Positions 33,746 to 46,970 of a stretch of DNA of 64,000 nucleotides are shown here, in pieces. The notes below the pieces were generated by a model, which ran no database searches, was not told the DNA's origin, and saw only the letters and a list, made by a program, of their open reading frames with translations. How positions within the stretch are numbered: position 1 is the first letter of the stretch; every line of letters starts with the position of its first letter. Location of the stretch: NCBI RefSeq assembly GCF_963576675.1, contig NC_088913.1:25871001-25935000 (forward strand). The letters run 5' to 3'. Both the position numbers and the translations under genes were made by a program. The stretch comes from Euphorbia lathyris (taxonomy: Eukaryota; Streptophyta; Magnoliopsida; Malpighiales; Euphorbiaceae).

Positions 33746-34948
33746 TGCTCATGATACACTGAGTGCGGCAAAATAACACGTCCCAAGTAGCCCCCACTCA
33801 CCAACCCAAAACGCACATGGCGAGAATTTTCATCGTGTGTTTCCAATATATGTAAATGTGTTTTAAAACCCAAAACATGAGAATTTAAATAAAATGAACA
33901 AAATATCTAGATGATATGAAATTAGACTTTCACACAATAAGTGATGTGTATTTATTTCCAATATTTTTAGGTTCTCCTATGGTCATATAGGTGAATTAGT
34001 AACCCATTTAATCAATTTTCTATAATTAATTTGCAGCTAATGCTCCAAGAGTGGAAAACGTGAAGAATGGAAAATGTCATATTTTGTGCCTTTTTAGTGG
34101 CACTTTCTCTAAGAATTTTAGAATAATTTTTATTTTCAGTAATTTGGGGTGTAATAGTCTTTTGTCATTTCCACAACAAACGTTATGGAACCTTTTCTTA
34201 GAATGAGTGTATAATTTTAACTATTTTTATACTAGACTTGATGAAAAAGCTTTACAAGCTTCTTCTCCTTCTCCATTTTTTTAGAACTAATCTTATGGTT
34301 TTAATGCTTTTAACTATAGTTATATGTATGATTAAAGTTACTTTTCCTAAATTTAGAAATGAATTAGGACGAATGCTTAAATTTGAGATAATACCAAACT
34401 CACTTTAACATGTTTTACCTATTTACAATTTTATATATTATTACACTGTTTGGAAAATATTTGTTAGTTATTAGCTGATTATATTAGTTCTTAGTTGATT
34501 ACATTTTTAGTTAACTGATTGTATAAACTTGATTGGTAAAAGTTACCTGATTGCTAATACTTATTTATGTAAAATGACATAAAACCTTTGATTGAGGTTC
34601 AAAGGTAGTAATTAGGGGTAAAAATATATTTAAAAAAAATAAAACGATAAGCTAATTAAAAAAGCTCATAAAACCAATTTTTCAAAAAAAAAAAAGGACC
34701 CAATAAACTGTTTCAAACCTCTATTCACCAAACACCACTATTAGAGATTTGACTAGTTAAAAAGTTTTAAAATGGCTCAAACACCTAATTTTATCCTAAA
34801 AAGCTTTTTTTACCAAATATTTATATTCGATCAGATGCATCTTAAGTCCAATCAGATACATCTTAAATTTAAGATCTATCTAATTAAATATAAATATTTA
34901 TATTTGCATATTAAATTTTGAAGCCCTTATAAATTTGTAACCAGTTCC
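33746..34948. other. Non-coding AT-rich spacer
   Basis: About 1.2 kb with no ORF, RNA gene or repeat terminus that I can support. Confidence 0.4.
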
Positions 34949-34951
34949 TTA

Positions 34952-35400
34952 GAGCATCTCCAATAGAGGGTGTCCAAAAAAGTGTCAAGCTGATGTGGCA
35001 TTTAGTTTGACAACTTTTAAAGGGTGCCCACTATTGGAGTGATGGTGGGTGCCAAAAAAGTTGTCAAAAGGTTGCCAATTTTTGGCAACTTTGAAGCAAG
35101 GTTGCCAAATATTTTTTAATATAAAAAAATTTATTTACTTGAATACTATTGGTTCACATTTTTGATGAATTTCTCTCTCATTTCACTATTAGTTGATAAT
35201 ATTTATAATTAAATAAATTATGTATTAAGTAATGATTTGTGGAGTCATTGTGGCAATTTTTAAAGTTGCTTTACTATTGACGCATTTTTAAATAAAAGTT
35301 GTCAAGAGTGATATAGAATACTAAATTAATAAAATATTATATTTTAATATGACGTGTTAATTTTTGGCATTTTTTGGAACTACTTTTGTTGGAGATGCTC
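34952..35400. mobile_element. 449-bp MITE with GAGCATCTCCAA ends
   Basis: It starts GAGCATCTCCAATAG and ends GTTGGAGATGCTC, an imperfect inverted repeat. It is flanked by TTA on both sides (34949-34951 and 35401-35403). The 3-bp duplication suggests PIF/Harbinger type. A second copy with the same ends is seen at 48321-50212. Confidence 0.75.
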
Positions 35401-35403
35401 TTA

Positions 35404-35661
35404 TACATTCTTATCTACCGCCCTATTTATCATAGGGTATTTCAGTCCATATAAATATGACAAAATCAGTTGACTTAAAAACATTCCCATTCTACCCCCA
35501 AACATGCCCCTACCCACCCCTGTAATATAGTAGACATAATAATACTAGTTTAGTGTATCCCCACATACGAACATGCAATAAAATAAGTAGCTTTCTTCTT
35601 CTTCTTTCTCCTACTTGTAAACTATACCCCAAACAAAGCTTCCCATTTTCTCACCTCCATA
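35404..35661 (+). promoter_or_regulatory. Putative promoter and 5' UTR of the OPT gene
   Basis: TATAAATA at 35450-35457 lies about 205 bp before the start codon, a plausible core promoter. A CT-rich tract (TTCTTCTTCTTTCTCC near 35595) follows, typical of plant 5' UTRs. The MITE at 34952-35400 ends only about 50 bp upstream of the TATA-like box. Confidence 0.4.
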
Positions 35662-38600
35662 ATGGGCACTCTAGAGCCACCACAAACGCCCATCGGCGAC
35701 ACTAAATTCTCCGACCCAGAAAAACCCATCTCCACCATCGAAGACGACGACGTTTCCCCAATTGAAGAAGTCCGGTTAACCGTCGCAAACACCGACGATC
35801 CGACCCTTCCAATATGGACATTCAGGATGTGGTTCTTGGGTTTAATATCATGTTGTCTTCTTTCTTTTCTCAACATGTTCTTTTCTTACAGAACAGAACC
35901 TCTTGTGATTACTCAGATAACAGTTCAAGTTGCTACACTTCCTATCGGGCGTTTCATGGCGGCTGTGTTGCCGTCGACCAAGTTTGGGATCCCTGGATTC
36001 GGGTCGAAAAAGTATTCGTTGAACCCGGGTCCGTTTAATATGAAGGAACATGTTCTTATTTCGATATTTGCTAATGCTGGAAGTGCATTTGGGAGTGGAT
36101 CTGCTTATGCTGTTGGAATTGTTACGATTATCAGAGCTTTTTATGGCAGGAAAATTTCTTTCTTGGCTAGTTGGATTCTCATTTTAACTACTCAGGTAAT
36201 TATTATTCAATTTTGTCCAATTTAATTCTTTAAAAAAATAATTTCTTTCTTAAAAAAATTTAATATTTACTTAAAAAAAGGGTAAGATTGAAATAAATTT
36301 TCTATTATGGGGACAAAATTGAGCTAAATTTTTTTTATTATGATGTTAGTAAAATTGAGTTATTGGTAAAATTAATCTTCCTTAATAAAATTTAACTTCT
36401 TTTAGTTGTCCAACTTAGAAAAATATCTTTGTTTAATTTTTTTTTTTAGAAAATATCTTTGTTTAATTTAATTGAAATATTTCTTTTAGAAGAATCATAA
36501 ATATTTCCAAGGGTAAAGTAAAAAAAAACTCATGGGCTTTCATTTTTTTTTTGTTAAACTCGTGCTTGAATAATTTTTTTTTTTTTTTGTCTAAACGGAG
36601 AATAAGGCTTTCGTTTGCGATTAGGAGATGACTAAAGTTTTTCGCTTTACTAAAAACAAGGACTTCAAAATTAAAATGAGCGTTGACGACTTCAAAATTA
36701 AAAAATTCAAATATTTAATGATATTCTAACAAACTTTAATTCTTCAACTTTTTAATTTTGAGGTTATTTAAGTGTTGTTTGTTGAGGAGCAAGAAAGTAA
36801 ATGTTTTAAAGAGAGAAAGCTCTAAAAATGATGTTTTTGGAAAATGAAATTTTTTCTTCCATAATAAATATGATCTAAACAACTTTAATTTTTGGAGTTT
36901 TCCATTTTGAGATCATTAATGGTCATTTTTATAGTTTCAAACTAAACAATCCTCATTTTTAGCAAAACAAAAACCTAAGTTCCCATTTGAAAAAAAAAAA
37001 AATTGTTCAAGCACCAGATTGAGGAAAAGTGAAAGCATAAAGGATTTTTTTTGGACAAGCCTTCTAAGTTCAAACCTAGTTTTGTTTTGTATAGTTTTTT
37101 TTTTTTTAATAGAAAGAATAATTTTTGGCTTGGAATTAGGGGTTATGATTGTAATTTTCAAAAGATTCCTTATTTTTTAGGCTACATAAAAAAAATTGCA
37201 AACTTTTTAATGGGGAAGGATTTTCTTTTGTTAAAAGAAAGAGTAAAGAAGAATCTTGGATTCGGTGGTTGAGAATTATTATAATTGCAAGTTTGATAAG
37301 AAAAATGATAATGATTATGTAAAGAGATTATTCAAAGGTTTTGGTGTTTGAGTAAAGAAAAAATAATTTTATTTTATTTTTTATGATTATGCAAAGAGAA
37401 TATAGAATTTGACCCATTATCTAAAGTGGGGATTATTTTAATTGAAGTGAAAGAATGGATTAAGAAAATGGTAATGGATGGAATATGTTTAATTAGGTAT
37501 TAGGATATGGTTGGGCTGGACTGCTAAGGAAATATGTGGTGGAACCTGCTCATATGTGGTGGCCTAGTACTCTCGTTCAGGTCTCACTCTTCAGGTATAT
37601 ATGTACCTCTTTTCTACACTAATATATTACTCCGAAAGCATACTGTGAAGATTTTATTTTGGGTAAACTAAAAAAAAACTCATATACGAGACTTGGAAAA
37701 AAATGTCAAAAGGTGACTGACTTTTTTCGTTTTGTCAAGAAAATGGCTGAGGTCTTTCGTTTTACTAAAAATAAGGATCTTAAAATTAAAATGAGGGTTG
37801 ACGACCTCAAAATCGAAAATTCAAAGACTCAGTCATATTATAAGAAACTTTAATTCTTCAACTTTTTAATTTAAAAGCCATTTAGATGTTGTTTGGTGAA
37901 CAAAAAAAATGAATGTTTTGGAGAGAAAACTCTGAAAATAATGATCTTGAAAAATAAAAAATTTGGTTCTATAGTAAATGTGGTATTTAACAACTTTAAT
38001 TCTTAGGATTTTCTATTTTAAAGTCAATAACAATCATTTCCTAATATCAAACTAAAAGATCATTGTTTTAAGGAACCGAAAAAGCTATCACCTTTTGGGC
38101 AAAATTTTTCTCAAAAACCAGTTTGACAATGGTTTTTTTTTTGGACTTTATCATTTTATTTTTATGTTTATATATATAATTAAAGGGTAAAATATAAAAA
38201 TACCCCTAACGTTTACAATCATAAGCAATTTTACCTCTAATGTCTAAAACGATGCAATTTTACTCCTAACATTACCAGTCAAAAGCAATTTTACTCCTAA
38301 CATTAACAAATTGGGTCAATTTGATAACTTTATCAAACTATATATATTTTTATTAGTTTTCCACTCTAATGAAGTACTAAAATAAAATACTTTCCTTTCA
38401 AAGTGGACTTATCCAATGAAAAATTGGATGATCTTGGCATACTAATCATATATGTCGTCTATATTATAACATCACATTATTTTCCCAAAGAAAAATAAAA
38501 ATATTACACAACTTGGGAGAAGTTTATACTAATCAAATCAGTAATCCCGCAAATTCTGACTTAAATTAATCCAGCAGTGCCATATGTAGACAATTAAAGC

Positions 38601-41079
38601 ACTACTCATTTTTCTCTTTTATTGACTATTGGTTTTGTCATATTCTTCTCTCTGAAATAAGTCAACTGCTTAAGTCTGAATGATAATATATTATTGAGAT
38701 TTTAAAAATAATTTTAAAATTCCACTTTCAATCATATTTACAAGTGATTTCATAAAGCTTGTGTGAACTTTCACCAAGTTGTAAGAGAGCCAATTTGCGA
38801 CGAGATCACCGCAACTAGCAATAAAGATCTATCATGAAATCATGTGAACAACTTTTTGACAATTTTCTTTATAGCTGTTGCTTTTATAGCTTACTAAATT
38901 CAAAGTATTCAAATCATCAAAATCAACAAATTAATCGCAACATGTAAAGTTCCGTACAAAATAGTATTGTGATGTCAAAATTATTTTAACCATGTCGTAA
39001 AAAAAAGTTCACTTGAAAAATCATCAGGAGAAAGTAGAGGTTCTAGGATCAGACCGCTGTGATAAAGTATAAATTTGCTCCTAAAAAATATTAGGGAAGT
39101 GTATATATAAGTACTTGTTCCTAACATTCAAATTTGAGCAATTTTGAATCTAAATAACGGTACATGAAAACAATTTTGGATTCATATAATAGAACCCATA
39201 AAACAAGACTGTTACTAGACGAGCAATTGCAAGGTGTTGGTTGCATCCCCAAAGGGCTGTGTATCTTTTTTTTTTTGGCCTAGTCCAAGCCAAAACGACG
39301 TCGTTTTCATGAGTAGGGATAAAAAAAAAATTTAAACTTAACTCATATGGCAGTCAAAGGTTGATCCGCCTCTACGTTGGAAACCTTGAGGAATTTTTTT
39401 TTACCAATTTGTACGTTAAGAATATATCTGCACTTCCTAAAAAAAACGTTAGAGAAAATTTGGATTTTATCCCTTTCATATAGTAGACCGTGTTTTATGA
39501 TTATATTTCCTATATTTCCAAGCGGCAAAATGTCTATCAAGCCTTCAAAATTTTCGTGTTTTGCTAATTAAGTTTACTCAGCTAATGTCTACAAGAAAAT
39601 CTCATAATTTTGCAGGGCTTTGCATGAAAAAGACGACAAAAGTCAAAGAATGACAAGAGCAAAGTTCTTCGTAATTGCACTAGTATGCAGTTTTTCTTGG
39701 TATCTAGTTCCAGGATACCTATTCACAACATTGTCAAGCATTTCATGGGTATGCTGGGTGTTTTCAAAGTCAGTAACAGCACAACAACTTGGCTCAGGCA
39801 TGAGGGGACTCGGACTCGGAGCTCTGACCCTTGATTGGAGTGTCGTGGCTTCTTTCTTGTTCAGCCCCCTCGTCAGCCCTTTCTTTGCAATTGTCAATGT
39901 TTTTGTGGGCTATGTTTTGATAATCTACATAGCCATTCCAATTTCTTACTGGGGCCTAGGCTTGTATAATGCACATAGATTTCCTATTTTCTCTTCACAC
40001 TTGTTTACAGCTCAAGGCCAAAGGTATGACATAAGAGCCATTGTTAATGACAAGTTTGAGCTAGATCTTCCAAAGTATGAGCAGCAAGGACGAATTCATT
40101 TGAGCATGTTTTTCGCTCTTACTTATGGTTTCGGTTTCGCAACCATCGCTTCTACTCTTACGCATGTGGCCTTGTTTTATGGAAGGTAATCTCTCACTCA
40201 TCAATTAATCAGAAGCTTAACTATAAATTGCCAGTTTTTCATTTCTATGAATTCAGCTAACTGGTATGCAACAAAAAAGGCAACCACTAAAATTTCATGG
40301 CCATGACAAGTTCATGTCTCTTATGAGATTGATGTTCAAGTTCTAAGCTACTAACTACATATTTCACAGGGAGATATTTGGACGGTATCGTGCTTCACAT
40401 AAGGGCAAGGAGGATATTCATACCAGACTGATGAAAAGATACAAAGACATACCTTCCTGGTGGTTTCACCTGTTACTGGCTGTGACACTTGCAGTTTCCC
40501 TTATTCTCTGTATAGTCTTGAATGATCAGGTTCAGATGCCATGGTGGGGACTTCTCTTTGCCAGCGCTATGGCTTTCTTCTTCACCCTTCCTATCAGCAT
40601 CATAACTGCCACAACAAACCAGGTAATTCAATCGACGTTTTGCCCACATTTGCATATATAAACCTGATAAAAGACAATAAACTGGTTATAGATACTTCAC
40701 AAATAATAGATACACTGGTTATACCATAAGAAGTATCTGTAAACTTCGCCTCCACTTCCCCATCTGTACAAGCTGTTGTCTACAACTACTGACTTCATAT
40801 TTTATGTATAGACACCAGGCCTAAACATAATAACGGAGTACGTCATGGGTATCATATATCCAGGCAGACCAATAGCCAATGTTTGCTTCAAAACCTATGG
40901 TTACATGAGCATGTCTCAGGCTGTCTCCTTCCTCAATGATTTCAAGCTAGGGCACTACATGAAGATACCTCCAAGATCAATGTTCCTGGTTCAGGTACAA
41001 TTTGTTTTCTTCAAAACAAGGGCAATCAAAGCAAATTTATTAAATCCTTAGAATTCCAACTTGTGATAAACTATCAAAT

Positions 41080-41146
<67 letters not shown>

Positions 41147-41854
41147 CTATTGTTTGGTTTTACAATACAGCTATCACTTTGAATTACAACCACTGATATA
41201 TATTATTTCTATGTTTCTTTTCTTATTGGGGATGCCTAGTTCATTGGAACAATGCTTGCTGGAACCATCAACCTTTCCGTCGCATGGTGGCTGCTGAACT
41301 CCATTAACAACATATGCCAGGATGATCTGCTTCCCCCTAACAGTCCATGGACATGCCCAGGTGACAGAGTCTTCTTTGATGCTTCAGTCATATGGGGTTT
41401 GGTGGGACCTAAACGTATCTTTGGAAGTCTTGGAAACTATCAAGCAATGAATTGGTTCTTCGTTGGAGGTGCAATGGGACCCATTATCGTTTGGTTGATG
41501 CACAAGGCATTCCCAAAGCAATCCTGGATTCCCCTTATTAACCTTCCAGTTCTTCTAGGATCAACTGGAATGATGCCTCCAGCAACAGCAGTTAACTATA
41601 ATTCCTGGATCATAGTAGGAACGATTTTCAATTTCTTCGTCTTCCGCTACAGAAAACAATGGTGGCAGAGATACAATTACATTCTTTCAGCAGCACTGGA
41701 TGCAGGAGTGGCTTTCATGGCAGTGCTGTTATACTTTTCAGTGGGCATGGAAAACAGAACTTTAAGTTGGTGGGGCACAGATGGGGAACACTGTGATTTA
41801 GCAACTTGTCCAACAGCCAAGGGCATAAATATTGATGGCTGTCCAGTGAACTAA
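35662..41854 (+). CDS. Oligopeptide transporter, OPT family (PT clade), six exons
   Basis: Exons: 35662-36195, 37497-37594, 39616-40185, 40370-40622, 40812-40994, 41240-41854. All junctions are GT-AG and in phase, giving 750 aa, the usual plant OPT length. The protein is a polytopic membrane transporter expected to move small peptides or metal chelates with protons. Family signatures visible are [10 protein letters not shown] near residue 32, [10 protein letters not shown] at 121-130, [16 protein letters not shown] early in exon 2, and KIPPR at 536-540. The N-terminus is soluble and acidic. Hydrophobic segments fill the rest. The start ATG is the first in frame. It resembles Arabidopsis OPT1/5-type proteins from memory; the exact orthologue is not determined. 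It is convergent with the DHHA1-like gene. Introns 1 and 2 (1.3 and 2.0 kb) contain dispersed repeats. Confidence 0.93.
36500..36995. repeat. Dispersed repeat in OPT intron 1
   Basis: About 450 bp (with TTCGCTTTACTAAAAACAAG and ACTTTAATTCTTCAACTTTT) match the repeat in intron 2 in the same orientation, and about 61905-62470 in reverse orientation. No coding capacity or clear termini. Confidence 0.65.
37650..38135. repeat. Dispersed repeat in OPT intron 2
   Basis: Related to the intron 1 repeat: shared blocks include CTCATATACGAG..., TTTCGTTTTACTAAAAATAAG and AACTTTAATTCTTCAACTT. Divergence is moderate, so these are separate insertions of one family or an old duplication. Confidence 0.65.
38183..38345. 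repeat. Single arm of the foldback element family in OPT intron 2
   Basis: It contains the family phrases AAAAATACCCCTAACGTTTA and GCAATTTTACTCCTAACATT seen in the arms of 59726-60314. The matching opposite arm is not visible in the intron. Confidence 0.6.
41080..41143. repeat. (AC)n(AT)n compound microsatellite in OPT intron 5
   Basis: (AC)n from about 41080 to 41106 runs directly into (AT)n to about 41143, inside the 245-bp intron 5, roughly 95 bp before the acceptor. Confidence 0.9.
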
Positions 41855-42682
41855 TGGTGGTGTTGCTTGTCTCTGCTAAAGGAATTACACAGAACAGATA
41901 TATCAAATGATGAAAAATAGAACCGACAATGAACTATACAAGTGGAGCAATCATATTTACTGTAGGTTTATAAGCATTATTATTCTTAATGTTAGTTCTG
42001 TTCTTATGCAAGTGCTATATCATTTTAAATTTTCAAACGGAAGTGAAACAAGAGCGTTCCCTCTGTATAGGACAATCTTGTTCATATCAACATGTTACTT
42101 GAATCATGACCCAATATGTATATATACATTACACCATGCTTTGATGCCAAGAGCAATAGCAACAGGGTTTTCACACTACTGATGCATATGAATAGAAGAA
42201 TGTTGTAGAAAAAGTTATATTTTATGGGAGAGCCATTTCTAAGCTATAATAGAAATAAAGATTATTGAAAAAGAAAAAAAAAAAAGACAATGTACACTAA
42301 ATATGCAATACACATCCGAACAACTTCTAATCAAATTGGGAAGCCAATATATGATGCTATGCTTTATTGAAGAGTTCATTCATGATCTAAAATTCATCTG
42401 CAGAAATTAGAATATTTTCACATAATTATATTAATCCTCTGAACGATGGGTAAAGCTAAAGTGTCTTGCCTTTTAGAAAACATATATTCCCCAATAAACA
42501 GGAGTATTTAGGTTGACCGGGAAGGATCTAGCACCAAGCAATAATGAGTCTTGCAGATACTAATGCTGAACCATAGGTGTTTTTGCAGTTGTGCAACAAG
42601 ATGTATTGAAGAGAGGACCAGACAAGCCAACAAGTCAACAGACATAATTTTTAGTCGGTTAATGCATTTCATATATTACCAA
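41855..42682. other. Intergenic region between two convergent genes
   Basis: It holds the 3' UTRs of the OPT gene (+) and the DHHA1-like gene (-). An AATAAAG motif occurs near 42253 on the plus strand. No further gene is visible. Confidence 0.5.
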
Positions 42683-45578
42683 TCATGAGGCATTATCTGG
42701 ATTTGAAAGCCACAGATTATACTCATCCATCCGTATAATAAAGGAGCTGGAACTTGGTGAGCCACCTCCACCATATGCCTTCATGTTCATTCAGAAAACA
42801 AAGCCCAACTTGCTTAATAAGTTCCAGACAAAATAGCCAATACAAGAAGATAAAACCTCATCATTTGGTTCTGAAGCATACCTTGGAAACTTCCATGGTA
42901 TCAGTAGCACTGTCTGTACTCCTCAAGCACATCTTAAGATTGTTCCTTTGCATGTAAATTACAGCTCCTATGGGCCTAATAAGGAATACAGTCTTAGGAA
43001 ACGTCCATTTATGCTACAATTAGCAATAAGCTTAACAACTATTAGAAAATATGATTTGGCAACTAGCAAGAGACTGTAATAAAGTGGTAAATTCATAAAT
43101 GCTATCATGGAATAATGCAGTCGATGCTAAGTCTGCCAACCACCAAAATTGCAGAATTCAAGTCAGGTGCTAGCTCAAACAATAAACTACTCCAATATGA
43201 CCCGGTTCGTGGCAACAATCAGTCGGAATTCGAACACAATAAAAGAATTGCTACAACTGAAGATACCAGGAGATAATCTTGGTTTAGATGCACTCATAAT
43301 TATAAATAACCTATTACCTTAAACCAGCTGCAGCACTATTTACACTTAGTTGCCTGCCCATTTCATCACTTAATTTGGAATTGCCATCTGCTCGTACTCC
43401 CTGTAATTATGGAGCAAGACCAAATAAGACAGCATAAGTGGAAAGGAATTTCAAGCAAAACTTGCTGGCTCTAGGAATGAGATGGATGAGCAGTGATGCA
43501 ATTTATTAAACATTTTCCTATAGGAAAAGTGGAAGATAGGAAACTGATTCAACAATAAGCAGGATAGATATAATAATAATAAAAGATGTTTCCAGAAGGA
43601 TAGATCTTTACTTACCAGGCACTCCCCATAAAATCCTCTACCCAACCGAACTTTGAAAACTTTATCTAGCAGTTTTCTTGCTGAAGACCCATGGAAAGAA
43701 ATAATTGAATTTCCCTTGGCAATTAAATCAGTGGAATTTATCTCCAACAACTACAAGAAGGGGCACGTCAAAAGGAATTCAGTATTGATTCAAATTTCGG
43801 ATATCATGAAGACAAGAAAAGGCAGTAGAGAAACATGTTACTCGTTTAAACATTTAATAATCAAAATTAAATTTTCAAAAGATGAAAATAAATCATCATG
43901 CTTTTTGTAACTCGGGTTTTGACATGCAAAGAATACTTTCACTCTCCTACTCAGTCAAAGTTATAAAATAAATTAATTCAATTTAACGTATAGGAACAAC
44001 TATATATTAGACAGAAAACTTGAGATAAGAAGTACTAATATGAGAAGCAATAGATACATCTAAAAGATACAAATTAGGAGACTATAATAAAAACAAACAA
44101 AAATCAGAGAAACCTATTTAACTATGCTAGTAAGACTGAGAACCTATTCATTAAGTAATTCTCCCCTGCCATTCACGATGGGGAATCATGGCATAAAAAA
44201 ACTTCTATAAGTAAGAAGATTGATTATTAAATCCCCATGCTCATATTCCATATGACATTTATTTTTCCAGTGCAAAATCTCTAAGTTAGTCTAGATATTA
44301 AAAACTCACTCATTGGAATAGAAACAAACACACAACAAGCCTGACAGGTAATTTCTAGAATCTAGATTAAAAAACCCAAGACAACAGTTGTGCATATATA
44401 AAACTTCTCTCTAACACCTCTCTCTTTTTTTTGTCAAACACTGATGGAGGAAATTCAAAGTCATGAACCAAAACAGAATGCAACATCACAAATCAAGTTA
44501 TATTTCGATTTAAGTGTCTATAATATAAAGAGGGCGCAATGAAATATACATACAAAAAAATTAATTGAAATTCAAGGCACCAAACCTCTTGATACATAAA
44601 TGGGTTAGTAATGCAATTTATCTTTGAGCGCCATTCCCGTAATCCAGTATTAAAAGCTCTAATATCGGGTAAGCTCCATCGACGAAGACCAACATCTTCA
44701 ATGTACTTAAGAACCATTTCAAACCGGTCTTTGTCTTCTACATTCAACAATCTGGAAGCTTCCCCCTTATTTTTTATCAATAGAAATGAACCCCCACTTT
44801 AATATGTACACTGCTTATAATCCTAGCAAACTATGTAGAGAATATATTGTGAAAATTACTTACATTAGGAAACTTCATTTCTACAAGCTTGGAAGAGAAA
44901 TAGTCATAGACAGCACGAGAACTACTTTTCTCAATATCAACAAGAAATTTGACTCTCTCTGGACACGCTTCTATACAGGATTTCCTGGATAGTACTGATT
45001 TTCGGTGATCAAAACCTATTACCCTATAAATATAAAACCAATAAATTACTTATTTAGTTTGAAAACAAAATAATTATCACAAGGCGAAATGCTCATAGCT
45101 AGCTTACTCGCACATTGATTGCTGCGAAAGTCCAGCAGCAAATCGCGGTGGACCAAGGAAATCAAGAAGGTAACATTTTTCAAGTCCTTCGAATCGCAAA
45201 TCTTCAACCCTGAAACAATCCAAAAACAAAAAATAGGTTAATTAGTTTACATGAGTACTATAATCGAGAAGAAGACGACATTTGCAGGTGATGTAGGGAC
45301 CTGATGGGCTCAACGGTAGAGAATGGAAGGATAAGGAAGGAGAGATTGAGGCGGGAGAGGAAGAGGTGAGCAATGAGAGCACCGAAAGCACCGGAGAAAG
45401 AAGGGTAATTGTATAGGACCAAATTTGTGATCTTCTCTTCCCTTGCATTCTCTAATGCTTCTAAAGCAGCGTCTGATCGAAATCCATTAACTCCAGCTTT
45501 AGCGGCTTGAATTGGAGGTAATGTTGAAGGTAAGGTTGCTCTCGGAAATCTCCATCTTCGGCAGAGGAAGTGAACCAT
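42683..45578 (-). CDS. DHH/DHHA1-type phosphoesterase-like protein, eight exons
   Basis: Exons on the minus strand: 45578-45301, 45209-45108, 45023-44864, 44765-44586, 43750-43616, 43400-43318, 42975-42882, 42778-42683. All introns are GT-AG and in phase, giving 375 aa. Residues 1-20 are basic without acids (MVHFLCRRWRFPRATLPS), possibly an organelle transit peptide. Residues about 50-135 follow the DHH fold order: a beta strand NLVLYNYPSFSG where the metal-binding DxD motif should be, LLDFLGPP (Asp109), then VIGFDHRKS where DHH is expected. A DHHA1-like domain follows: VRADGNSKLSDEMGRQL (287-303) and GGGGSPSSSSF in place of GGGHxxAAG. It is in the exopolyphosphatase/oligoribonuclease superfamily by fold, but most catalytic residues are replaced. 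The function is unknown. The first ATG in frame was chosen. Confidence 0.82.
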
Positions 45579-45785
45579 TGAATTAGTAAAAGCAGAAGTG
45601 CTACGCCTGTTTGTTTGAGAGCAAAATATTCCAGCGAAAATATAGTGCACAAAAATAAATATTTTTCAACCACTACATTTAGATTTTCAGTATTTTTTAT
45701 TTCAATTATATATAACATAAAAAAAAAGATTCATAGGTATTAAACACAAATTAAACATCAAAAACACAGATAAATTATAATGTGT
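45579..45785 (-). promoter_or_regulatory. Upstream region of the DHHA1-like gene
   Basis: About 200 bp between the start codon and the low-complexity tract. No clear TATA box was identified. The region upstream is dominated by the A-rich tract beginning near 45790. Confidence 0.3.
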
Positions 45786-45789
45786 TGTT

Positions 45790-46850
45790 TGCTTCGCGGA
45801 ATAGAAATAGAAATTCTTTAGAAATAATGGTTGATGGAATAAAAGTGGAAAATGGTGAAAACGCAAAAACCATATAAACTGGTTAACATAAAAAGAACAT
45901 ACAAAACCTGAAAATACATAAAAAAAAATGTGCAAATGGTAAAATGCAAAAAAATATGTAGAAACGTTGAAAACTGTGAAAACAAGAAAATGTAAAAAAC
46001 ACGAAAACACAAAAAACTTGAACAGATGTGAAAAATACGAAAATGTTAAAAACTTTAAAAACACGAAAACCTGAAAAAATATGGAAAACACAAAAACGTG
46101 AAAACACAAAAAAAAATTGTGAAAATTTGTTAAAAATATAAAAAGTGGAAAAATACGTAAATCAAGAAAAGTATAAAAATATTACAAACATGAAAACATG
46201 GAAAAAAATGGAAAACATGAAAATGTGAAAAAAAAATAATGTTAAAAACACAAAAAAACGTTTTTTTTTCACATTTTCAGTATTTTTTGTACGTTTTCTT
46301 GTGTTATTAAGGTTATTGTGTTTTGTTGCATTTTTCTTCATTTTTTCGGTTTTCCCTTTTTCATGTTTTTTTTTACGTTTTTTATTTTTCACATTTTGTT
46401 ACTTTTTCGTGTTATTCATGTTTTTTTCATGTTTTCGTATTTTTCACGTTTTCGTGTTTTTTACGTTATTCATGTTTTGTTTGCATTTTTCGTCTTTTCA
46501 TGTTTATCCGGTTTTTTCACATATTGTCATATTTTTGTGTTTTAACATTTTTCGCGTTTTTGTGTTTTTCGTGTTTTTTTTTTTTTGTGTTTTTCACGTT
46601 TTTGTATATTTCATATTTTGTTACTTTTTCGCGTTGTTCATGTTTTGTGTTGCTCTTTTTTTTTGCATTTTTGTGTTTTTCGCATTTGTTCACCTTTTTA
46701 TGTTTTTTTGCGAGGATTTTTCATATTCTCGTATTTTGTAACGTTTTCACATTATTCATGTTTCATATTTTTCGTATTTTTACATTTTTTTACATTTTCT
46801 CTTATTTTTTCATTCTTTTTCCATTGATTTACCGCTTATTTTCTTTTAAC
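45790..46850. repeat. Strand-switching low-complexity tract (A-rich arm, then T-rich arm)
   Basis: From about 45790 to 46257 the plus strand is a degenerate array of short units such as GAAAACACGAAAA and GTGAAAAA. At about 46258 it switches abruptly to the complementary style (TTTTTCACATTTTCG, CGTGTTTTTCACG) up to about 46850. The arms are alike in composition and words but do not align perfectly, so it is a degenerate foldback. Long ORFs rich in Phe here are composition artefacts. Confidence 0.75.
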
Positions 46851-46970
46851 TTATTTTTCTGCCCAAACAACTGGAAAATTAGAAAAAATATTTTCCTACA
46901 TAATATTTTACTCCAAACAAACATGGCCTTAATGTGCTACCCATTGGTTGAATTATTTTATTTTGAGGAG

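Noticed and set aside
45461..45718. Alternative upstream start for the DHHA1-like gene
   Set aside because: The longer frames upstream start at non-ATG codons. The first in-frame ATG is at 45578.
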